From positions 1 to 64,000 of the forward strand of contig CAICTM010000334.1 of assembly GCA_903772945.1 (NCBI GenBank): DNA of 64,000 bases, written 5' to 3'. The translations under genes were made by a program, and so were the position numbers. The notes beneath the pieces are model-generated. The model was given only the letters and a program-made list of their open reading frames with translations, was not told the DNA's origin and ran no database searches. Position 1 is the stretch's first letter; each line of letters starts with the position of its first letter. The DNA comes from Seminavis robusta. Lineage: Eukaryota > Bacillariophyta > Bacillariophyceae > Naviculales > Naviculaceae. Below, piece after piece: positions 55,829 through 64,000 of the stretch.

Positions 55829-58011
55829 TTTCTGTCAAACGACAAGGAAACGGGACTTCGATGCCTTGATGACGAATAATACCGCGGAGGCAAACTTTTT
55901 GATCTTTACTTCCTCTTCAAGCTCTTTCAAACTGCTATAACCAATTGTAGGAAGAGCTGGTGGGTGATGGAGGGCAAGAAAAATGAGGTCGCATGTTGCA
56001 GTTTTCAATTTGATGGGCGTTGAGCAAATAGTGGAGGGAGTTTGTCCTCTGCGTTGCGTCGCCAAATTTTTGAGCTCCTTGCGCAAGAACGATGTTTCTG
56101 CCGGTACAGAAACTCCATAAAGGCGTTCGAAGGAGCACGCTCGAGCGGGTCAAGGAAGGTCGTGGAGACCAGCACCAGTACCGCACCATCAGTCCGTGTC
56201 ATCAAAACTTGGCGCGAGCTCTCTAGCTAGCTAGCAAGCAAGATGGACCCTGACAAGACAACATAGATAATCATTCGGGTTGGCAGTGACACAACGAACA
56301 CTCTTCGTGTCACCATTCAAAACCTTTGGCTTGGTATCATGGCGCTATAGCTAGATAGTCGCGGATGCCTCGATGCGCAAATTCTTGGCTGGCTGGGATG
56401 AGTGACACACACTGTCGTCGTCCAGCACAGTCGGAACATCTGTAAGTAGCCAAAAGACTGGCAAGTAGCACGCATGCTTCAGTGAAACTACTTGAGTTGT
56501 ATTGTATATACCTCTACATGTAGTATTAATAGTTGACTAAAAACCAATCCCTAGCTAATCGCTCGGGTAATGTGCTTTCGTAGCTGCCAATAAGCGAGCA
56601 AGTTGCCCGTGTGTGGCTTCATCTTGTGACTCCTTTTATGTGTGCTCAACGGAGCATTGAGTCAGTTTCAAACTTCGCTCGCGGCTAGGGAGCCGCTCCG
56701 TCGGTTCCAATGGTCGAATGATGCTATCGGTTGCTGCCTGATATGATCACACTGGGACCGTTTCGCCCATGTATGCATAGGTCTCCCACCGAGCATCACA
56801 GAAAGCAGGAACCGGGTACCGGTAGTCCCTTCGGGATATAGGAACTATTGCTCGAGGGAACGGTGCCACTTGCATACTGAGCTACTTGGGGACTGTAGAT
56901 AATTTGGGGGTATTGTACTTCTATTCTGCTCTACTGGTATGTTGCCCTTAGTTTTCTGTTTCATATCCATCTCGGTGCCAGAGATTCTAATCACCGATAC
57001 TTCTAAAGTTCATCGTGATCCACAGCACAACACGCTCTTCTACTCGCCATGTAGCCAGCAAGATTTGCCGGTCTGGTCAGCACTATGACAAACCGGTACC
57101 GGGGTCTACCGGTACACCGCTACATGTACCGCACTGGATACCGGTGGACCGGTGGCTACCGTGCGTACCTAGAATGGTGGGACTATGGGTTAGAATGATT
57201 GAATTCAATCACACAACTACATGCATGTACGTGATGTCAAAACAACCATTCTATGGCTGTCTGTACCGGTATCCCGCGAGGAAAGGTGAGCCGGGAGTCG
57301 GAGTGGTCGAGTTTGTCGCGGTGGCAGGACAATTTTGCGTCCAAAAATTGGTGCCGACAAGCCCCAAACCGAAAGTGGACCAGGGGCACCACAAAAAACA
57401 AGACCCCCTTTTCCTTACAATGGTCTCTGGCACGAACCCCGCAATTAGTCCCCCCAAAGCAACTTTCATGTGCATCTCTAATTACTATTGGCGTTCGGTA
57501 ACTCTTCCGTTGGTGCTTGGCGTGCGGGTGCATTTTTTTCTGGAACAACGCATTCATCTTTTCTTTCGGCGTCAACCACAGAAAGATTGGATAGAGCTCA
57601 TTGCCGATGTCAGTTGACCATTAGATAACAGGCTGAAGCGTTATCTATAAGGATTCTTTGTCGTGGGGAGTATTGCACACTCCACGCCTCGGAGGTTGCA
57701 GCAACCCAGCTTCTCCATTTTTGTAGCTTTTGTAGTTCCATTCTTTCCATGTATGTGCTTTCATTGTGGTTGGTTTGCAAGAAAACCTGAGTTAGTGCGC
57801 TGTGACAAAAGTTGATGTAGTGGTTGCCTCCGATCGGATTCTTGGTGTCGGCTAGAGCGCTAGCGGAGGGAATCCATTTATTTTGTCAGTGTGGCAGTGG
57901 GATCAGGGTTGCTGGGTGGAATACCATGGGTATCTGCATCCTCTTGATCTCTTTCTCATCCGTACTCTCTCTCTCGTTATCTCGCTTCAGTATCCTAACA
58001 GGGACTCCGAA
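55829..58011. other. Long intergenic region, no convincing gene
   Basis: 2.2 kb. The longest frame, plus strand 57015-57617, contains GTACCGGGGTCTACCGGTACACC-type palindromic sequence and has no protein-like character. CTAGCTAGCTAGC lies near 56222 and GGGTACCGGTAG near 56815. The right end is C/T-rich (near 57945-57990), just upstream of the gene at 58012, and may be its promoter or 5' UTR. Confidence 0.45.
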
Positions 58012-59002
58012 ATGGCAACTGCGGTCAGCATGGCATCCCATGATGCTGTAGGCGCCATGCATAAGAAGACAACCTACACGTTTGATCAGCCTGACAACTA
58101 TCATATGATAGCTGCTGCCAATGCGAATACACGCAAACATCGCAGACAGCATCAACGGACACACAGTGATGATCCCACCGATTCAGGATCACTCACCTAT
58201 TCGGCAGCGTCCTCGATCAATAGTGCAGGAGAGTCCACCGATAGCAGCTTTGCGGATATCATGAAAGTCCTCGATATGCAGGATCCTAACGAGTTGGGAC
58301 CATTGATGAAGGAGAAGGGACTGTCGCATGCCGACTATCACCGTTTGCAGCAACAACATGCAGCAAGCCTTCAAGGGCAGGCTCAGGCGCAAATCAAAGC
58401 AAAGTCTTCGCAAGCTTCCACGTCATCCTCGTTGCAATATTCCACGGATGGAGAGTCCAATCTCCTGCATGGAACTGATCTGGTATCTACCGTCACAGGG
58501 TAAGTATAGAGCTGCTTATCAGGCGGCTCCCGACTGAACTCTACATCTACCGGAAGAGACGCTCACAATCATTGTATCCCTTTGCTCTTGCAGCCAACCG
58601 AGTGATAGCATGGCCAATGATGGAGGCAGCTACAACAATGAATCGGAATCGGCCTTTGACAATATTACTTTTGCTCCTGCCGACCCAACAGACAGTCTCA
58701 AAAAGAGAAAGAAAGAGAAGAGACAACTCAAGGGAAGAGATGGTTCTAGCATTTCGGCTGGTTCAGCTGGTGAATCTTCATCCAATGGCAAATACACCTT
58801 GGAACCCAAGCAGTCTTTATCCAGCATGAACACTTCCAGACAGAGCGGTGGCAAATCGGGTAGCCGACAATATCATCGCAAGAACAACACTCCTCCTCCT
58901 GTGCCTCGGGTTGACACGACTGTCGAGGAAGACATTTGTTATGCGGAATGGTGGATGTCATGCTTTCCGGATGCTTTCAGGGAAATGATGCCTCGACGCT
59001 AA
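58012..59002 (+). CDS. Unknown two-exon protein, serine/glutamine-rich
   Basis: Exons are 58012-58499 and 58594-59002 (junction TVT-G|QPSD), giving 298 residues from the ATG MATAVSMASH. The sequence is mostly disordered: RKHRRQHQRTH, then SLTYSAASSINSAGESTD. A short ordered block follows (SFADIMKVLDMQDPNELGPLM, then GLSHADYHRLQQQHAASLQ). Lysine-rich LKKRKKEKRQLKGRD could be a nuclear signal. The end, EEDICYAEWWMSCFPDAF then REMMPRR, is aromatic and looks like a conserved short linear motif. The splice sites (GTAAGT...CTTGCAG) are strong. I do not recognise a family, and the function is unknown. Confidence 0.65.
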
Positions 59003-59512
59003 TTCACGAGGAGCCAGCCACCAATGACACTTATGCCGTTATGGCTGCAATCGAGCGCTGTACAGGCCGCACTCTCTCGACCTCTCATCTATCATTGTAA
59101 TATCATCGTCTCTATAGTATTTTGCAACAACACGGGGTTCCAAATTGATTCATTTACAAAGCAAGCTGAATGGCTACCTGCTCCCGATATTCACGACGGT
59201 GGAGGGCCCATTGTTCGGTATCTACGTTGCTTTCTTTGCAGCTGAAAGTGAAATAGACGGATCTGAAGCGTTTGGGTTGCAGTCTCGCGTCTCTGGCTAA
59301 ACAGCAATACGACAAGCTACAAGTCAGCCAGCTATCATCTATGCACATTCTCTCTAGCTAGCCAGCAACGGACAGTGCTTCAAAATATTATGTCATCAAC
59401 TTTACTTTGCCAGCTACTAGTACTACGGTATGCGCGATGGACAAAGTTGTTTCCATTGCATGGCATCGAACCGGCAATCTGTTCCACCTGATAAAACCAG
59501 ATAGATGCAGCA
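59003..59512. other. Intergenic between convergent genes
   Basis: 510 bp between two 3' ends. CTAGCTAGCC lies near 59355. No gene is seen. Confidence 0.45.
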
Positions 59513-60595
59513 TTACCTATCCATGGCAGCATCACGAGTGAGGACCTCTGGACTGAATTTCACCAAAAAGACGGCCTTTTCAGTTCGAGCTGGGATGGGA
59601 GGAAGGGGCACAGCGGCTGCAGCAGCGGCAATGGACATGGTGTTTCCTGCTGGTCCACCTCGTTCACTGCCCATTCCCATCACAGCACTACCAACAGCAT
59701 CACTGACAGCTCCTCTCACACTGGATCCGTCTCGTACAGTACCACCACGGGTGGTACCAAAGAAAGCAGCCTGCTCTCTCTGTGCTTGATCGGTTTTTTC
59801 GACCTCTTCGAGGGCTACCGAGTGAGCCGTGACTCTGGCGGGGAATCCAGCACCAGCCAAGATACCTGCAATGATCCCAGATATGTAGGCGTCCACGCTC
59901 AAACTGCCCATATCCGATCCGACGCGAATATAGGTAGAAGTGATGGGGGTATAGTCCACAATCATGTACTCATCGGCATGATCAATACTTCGTTCTAGCG
60001 AATCAGCGGGTTTATGAAATAGAGCCTTCCAGCACTGGGACGACACAAACTGCAGGACATTCATCAGCCGTGTTTCTCTCTTGAACTGAATTTAGACAGT
60101 TTGTCATTGTAGTGGGTGGATCGAAAGATGAGGGCGAATTGAGCAATGACCAAAATTCATCTAACAAAGCTAGGGCTGCGATAATCATTCCCAAGACGCC
60201 CGCAAAAATCACTACAATAAGGACTTACTTCCCGCGATCGATAGGCCAGGAGCTCTAGGACCTTCAGTCCAACGCCATACCCCGAAGACTCCAGCCGTCG
60301 CTCCAATTCCGAGATGCTGTCTACTCGATTCTGGTGATACTGGACCAATTCCGAGTAAACATAGGCAAACGCAGATGCAGATACCTCCGGAGACGACCTA
60401 TATTATTCCAGAGAAAACACCCGAAGTGAGAAGATTGTAGTGCCAACTATAGAAACTACAGAAGATACCCCCAAGATCCAAACAAAGATCCGGTGTGCTT
60501 GTTTTCCTTCGGCAGACACCTAAAGCCACGATAACATACCGAGATCCACGGCCTCCAATAGGGCGATCCAGAATGTTAGCAGGGGAGCGATTCAT
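59513..60595 (-). CDS. TRAPPC5: TRAPP complex subunit 5 (Trs31)
   Basis: Exons are 60595-60540, 60397-60229 and 60085-59513, giving 265 residues from the ATG MNRSPANILD. The spliced product reads through VSASAFAYVYSELVQYHQNR, ELERRLESSGYGVGLKVLEL and FKRETRLMNVLQFV. It continues through WKALFHKPADSLERSIDHAD, YMIVDYTPITSTYI, GSLSVDAYISGIIAGILAG, FPARVTAH, and ends VFLVKFSPEVLTRDAAMD. This is the TRAPPC5 pattern from end to end. TRAPP acts as exchange factor for Ypt1/Rab1 at the ER and Golgi. An insertion of about 60 residues rich in Gly and Ala (TRGGTVRDGSSVRGAVSDAV, AAAAAAVPLPPIP) separates the VTAH block from the last strand. Human TRAPPC5, at 188 residues, lacks it. Confidence 0.93.
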
Positions 60596-61211
60596 GTTCC
60601 TTATCAAGCAGTGTTAGTAGTACAATGGATAGTCGAACGACCGCTGCATCCGCCCGTTGTGTCATGGTCGTTGCTTTTCGGAGGCTGCCCGCCGTCTGGC
60701 CTTCGGCGCTGGCATAATTAGGGCTCATGATAATTCTTAGACCCGCTCGTCACTCAATAAGTCCAGTCACTTTAACTAAGAACATTCTTTACGGTTCTTG
60801 TTGGAAGGAAAGATCATGCCAGTTGAACTACGTTGCCCAATAAGGATCGGCTGCAGCTGCCAGAATGTACGCACTTGCTACGTTTCCCCGCTGATGCTGC
60901 TGTTGCCAATTCCAAGAAGAGGATGCCATCAACTGACTGATGATGATGATGGGTTGGGTTATTCCGCAGTCGGCACTTCTTGGACCAACCAATCGTCAGT
61001 TTCCAACTCCAGGGCCATTTGTACCTATTCTATCAAAGCACTGAGTGAGTGAGTTCCACCCCTGACTCATAATTTATCATCCACCTTCCACCAAAAAAAG
61101 CACGTTGTTCCAACATTGTGTCTTTCAGGTATCTATCGAGCAACTTGCCGAGCCATCAATCATAGTTTGGTTGCTTCGAAATTTTTTTAGCTGTAGCATA
61201 CCGTACACAAG
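60596..61211. promoter_or_regulatory. Divergent intergenic region between TRAPPC5 and the desaturase
   Basis: 616 bp between two start codons, so it holds both promoters. The segment 61080-61200 just before the desaturase is T/C-rich. No defined element is recognised, and a plus-strand frame at 60798-61052 is not protein-like. Confidence 0.4.
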
Positions 61212-62845
61212 ATGAAGGTTACTAGTAGAGTCGTCTTGGCATTATCCGTCCTGGGGGCTGCATTAGTGGAGGCATTTGTTCCATCCAGCGTGATTGGTAG
61301 CTTGCAACAGCAGCAGTTTTCTCCAGTCAAGCCGTCAGCGGCACTGGACAGAACATGGCGACAAGTATCTCAGTTGGATGCCCCTTCCACCGAAAACAAG
61401 AAGAAGGAAAACGGAGACGAACCCACCGTCTGGGAATGCGACGAGGAAGCCAACTGCGTGGAAGTCGCAGCCTGTGACGAAGAACAGTGCCGCACCAGTT
61501 TGGACGTCAGAATCCATGGGACTTGGTACGATCTGTCGGGCTGGCGAAAGGCCCATCCAGCCGGTACCCATTGGATCGACTGGTATGATGGCCGTGATGC
61601 CACGGAGGTTATGGATGCCTTTCACAGTGAAAAGGGAAGAAGCATGGTACAACGTCTACCCAAGAGCGTTGAACCCACTGCTACCATGCTAGATTCGTTG
61701 GCGCCACCAGATACCAAACTCCAAATTGCATTTCGCAAGTTCCGAACAGAACTTGAAGCCGAAGGGTGGTGGGAGCGAGATACTTCCATGGATGTCAAAC
61801 TGATTGGGATTTGGGGCTCTCTAGTCCTTGTGGCTGCTGCCACGGCTCACACTGTGGCCCCCTTTAGTATCATGGCGCTCAGTCTCTCCTTTACAGCCGC
61901 GGGGTGGTTGGGCCATGATTACTGTCATGGTGTCGATGATTGGAGCGTCAGGCTCCGCAACTTTGCTGCTGTTGCTGCGGGACTTTTACCCACTTGGTGG
62001 GTAGACAAGCACAACAAGCACCATGCTATGAGTAAGTTCTACAAAACGTGCAACTGGCTTTTTCTGCTTCTGTGTAGCAAGTCTCACTTATGGCTCTGAT
62101 TGCCGGCTTGTTTTATGCTATTGCAATGTTTGCTGTGTTACTGTAACAAACAGCCAACGAAAAGGGAGTGGACGAGGATATTGCCACAGACCCTTTCCTG
62201 TACCAATGGGCTCCTGATCCAGCGGATGATTCGCCTCTGCGAAAGATTCAGCATTATAGCTTTTTGGTAGCATTCTCGTTCATGTTTGCTCTCTGGAGAT
62301 ACGATTCTATCAACTCTGCTATTGCAAACTTGAAAAAGAACCGGATGCACGCAGAAGAGGAAATGAAGGGCCTGTTGATACATTATGCTGTATTACTCAC
62401 TGTTTTCCCAGTGGGAGTTTGGGTCCCCGCCGTTTTCATCAGTGGTCTCATGTCGGCCTTGATTGTCACACCGACGCATCAATCTGAGGAACTCTTCGAT
62501 GAATTCCAGCCGGACTGGGTTGCTGCACAATTCTTGTCCACCCGAAACGCTGTCACGACAAACCCCTTCTCTGAATGGCTTTGGGGTGGTATGCAGTACC
62601 AGTTGGAGCACCACTTGTTCCCCAGCATGCCTCGCGCTAAATACCCAGCCTTGAGAAACCGATTAAAGAAGTTTGCCGAAGACAACGAAATCCCAGGAGG
62701 GTACCGCGAAAGTGGCGAATTTGAGATCTTGAAAATGAACCGGGACCTCTACAAGAAGATCGCAAAGTCCCCTGCAGTGGATGGGGCCATCTCCACCCTA
62801 GGACGAGAAGGGCAGGTAGGGTCCATCCAATCAACAAGAAAATAG
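61212..62845 (+). CDS. Front-end fatty acid desaturase with cytochrome b5-like domain and plastid-type presequence
   Basis: Exons are 61212-62031 and 62154-62845 (junction HHAM-T|NEKGVD), giving 503 residues. MKVTSRVVLALSVLGAALVEAFVP is a signal peptide with a phenylalanine at the cleavage site, the diatom plastid type. Residues ~95-145 are cytochrome b5-like (WYDLSGWRKAHPAGTHWIDW), with HPAG in place of the haem-binding HPGG. The three histidine boxes are HDYCH (~235), HNKHH (~267) and QLEHH (~422). The glutamine at the start of the third box defines front-end (delta-4/5/6/8) desaturases. Hydrophobic segments lie between boxes (LIGIWGSLVLVAAATA, LSLSFTAAGWL, LLTVFPVGVWVPAVFI). It would insert a double bond between an existing one and the carboxyl end of a lipid-bound fatty acid. 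Plastid location would suit galactolipid or sulfolipid substrates (inference). Confidence 0.9.
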
Positions 62846-63463
62846 GCCGTGCTTGTTAGCCACTATGCCAGGTCACATTCTGTGAGCTGATTGAGTCGAG
62901 TCATTCGTGAACACGGTATCGAGTCGAGGCATTCATGAACACGATATCAATATCATCTATCTCTCTTGATTTCCTGATATTTACCAGCATGCTACCGGTA
63001 GCCTGAGAGGCCCTATCTGGAAAATGCATATAGTAAGGAGCTGTCGTTAAAACAGATGCAACAAGTACCGTAGCTATTTTGCTCTACATTTACCACCGTC
63101 GATAAAACCACGAAAGAATCATGCTGTCATTGTTTTTAAGGTCCTCTTGGGAACCTCTTGTGGTGCTCATGAGAAGTTCGCAGCTCAGTCCTGGCTCAAA
63201 GAGACTCGACTCGGTCGCATCAGTTAGTTATTGTGCTTCTTCCTGGTGCGAGTTTTTTTTCGGCAACATTGGTCCCAGTGGGGCTGCGTTGTGGACCATG
63301 GGGATTTCTGTCCGAAAGCTGGGTTTGGCTCATGGTGGAGTTGGGCCTGGCCTACCTAGTTGGTCCACGGGCAGGTCTCGGCATGACACGCGCCACCGTA
63401 CCGGTAACTTCCGTTGTAGTCTATATAGGTCAAAGCCTACCGTAAAGACTACGGCATTTTAGT
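62846..63463. other. Intergenic between convergent genes
   Basis: 618 bp between two 3' ends. A near-repeat TCGAGTCATTCGTGAACACG / TCGAGGCATTCATGAACACG occurs at about 62897 and 62923. CTACCGGTAG lies near 62993 and GTACCGGTAAC near 63399. A plus-strand frame at 63121-63462 is not protein-like. Confidence 0.45.
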
Positions 63464-63991
63464 TCACCCTCTATTGGTCACAGATCTCACCCAAGATATT
63501 GCATCAATCAACCCACGTTGCACAAGAGCTGCATTGTTGTTGGTTGCTCCGTCAGAGGGCACAGCCTGTGTTTTAATCCACCTTGATATGACATCTCCTG
63601 GCGTCAGTTGCCCATTGACTCTGGTTTCAACGAGTCTATGTTGATAGATTTCTCGAGTTTCCGTGTCCACCAAATAGTCGGACACAATTGAAATCTGCAG
63701 TGGGAATCCCCCGCTTGGAAGGGAGATTGCGCTTCCACTGATCGAGTTGATTAGGCCACTGGTTCCACTGGGAAGGGGCAATACATTGAGTTCTACCGAC
63801 AAGGTAAGGCGCACATGTCCCTGAGAGGTCAGTTCCACCGTGACAGCCGGTTCCTGGTCCAACTTGACTCCACCCGATGCCAGGGAGGCTTTCAGGGATG
63901 CAATTGATGTCCCAACTGCGGCATTGTATGCTTGCCGACCGCGAGCCAGTGATTCACCAAGGTATCCTCTCAATTCCACATGTTCACTCAT
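63464..63991 (-). CDS. Hypothetical protein at window edge
   Basis: 175 residues from the ATG at 63991 (MSEHVELRGYLG). This may be the whole gene or the last exon of one that continues to the right. Composition is ordinary and protein-like, with alternating strands (AVTVELTSQGHVRLTLSVEL, FPLQISIVSDYLVDTET) and no signal peptide or membrane span. I do not recognise a family. Confidence 0.5.
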   Translation of the reverse strand: MSEHVELRGYLGESLARGRQAYNAAVGTSIASLKASLASGGVKLDQEPAVTVELTSQGHVRLTLSVELNVLPLPSGTSGLINSISGSAISLPSGGFPLQISIVSDYLVDTETREIYQHRLVETRVNGQLTPGDVISRWIKTQAVPSDGATNNNAALVQRGLIDAISWVRSVTNRG

Positions 63992-64000
63992 GAATTCATG

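Noticed and set aside
57015-57617. 200-codon plus-strand frame
   Set aside because: It contains the intergenic ACCGGT palindromes and has no protein-like composition or splice context.

Overview
The window is nuclear DNA of a photosynthetic eukaryote, most likely a diatom; I cannot name the genus. The signs are short GT-AG introns (about 55-160 nt), two nucleus-encoded proteins whose N-termini look like diatom bipartite plastid presequences (a UDP-sulfoquinovose synthase with ..ATAF.. and a front-end desaturase with ..VEAFVP..), a lysine/glycine/serine-rich membrane protein that resembles biosilica proteins, and a family of secreted cysteine-rich (EGDCD-type) lectin-like proteins of a kind I associate with diatoms. 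Genes lie on both strands with no operons. Intergenic DNA is marked by repeated palindromes (ACCGGT/GGTACC arrays and CTAG runs).

Layout, left to right. 1-930: tandem ~152-bp repeat. 0.9-3.8 kb (+): secreted MACPF protein with dermatopontin-like repeats, 8 exons. 4.4-8.7 kb (+): RGG/R3H DEAH-type RNA helicase, 6 exons. 9.0-10.6 kb (+): calmodulin-lysine methyltransferase-like protein. 10.8-11.7 kb (-): proteasome beta subunit PSMB1. 12.1-13.8 kb (+): broken ankyrin-like repeat gene. 14.4-17.7 kb (-): PH-domain protein kinase, 5 exons. 19.95-28.0 kb (+): 2.6-thousand-residue ankyrin/coiled-coil protein. 28.8-30.3 kb (-): TPR (kinesin-light-chain-like) protein with a sensor-like N-terminal domain. 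30.7-32.6 kb (-): RING-type protein. 34.0-35.7 kb (+): Q-rich two-span membrane protein. 35.9-37.3 kb (-): homoserine dehydrogenase. 37.8-38.8 kb (-): secreted beta-rich protein. 39.2-41.2 kb (-): nuclear-type protein with a RanBP2 zinc finger. 41.5-42.7 kb (+): Golgi glycosyltransferase-like protein. 43.1-45.2 kb (-): two membrane proteins, one silaffin-like. 46.3-47.5 kb (-): ORC6. 48.9-50.4 kb (+): SQD1. 50.8-55.8 kb (-): two paralogous ricin-like/EGDCD secreted proteins. 58.0-59.0 kb (+): unknown two-exon gene. 59.5-60.6 kb (-): TRAPPC5. 61.2-62.8 kb (+): plastid-type front-end desaturase. 63.5-64.0 kb (-): unknown gene at the window edge.

The genes do not form one pathway. Housekeeping genes (proteasome, ORC6, TRAPP, helicase, homoserine dehydrogenase) are mixed with plastid lipid genes and a set of secreted or membrane genes that may concern the cell surface or silica wall: the MACPF protein, the lectin-like pair, the silaffin-like protein, and two membrane proteins that share a C-terminal tail ending in EKFD(V/L). 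Most exon structures were worked out by hand from splice signals and reading-frame continuity and agree arithmetically. They are predictions without transcript support.
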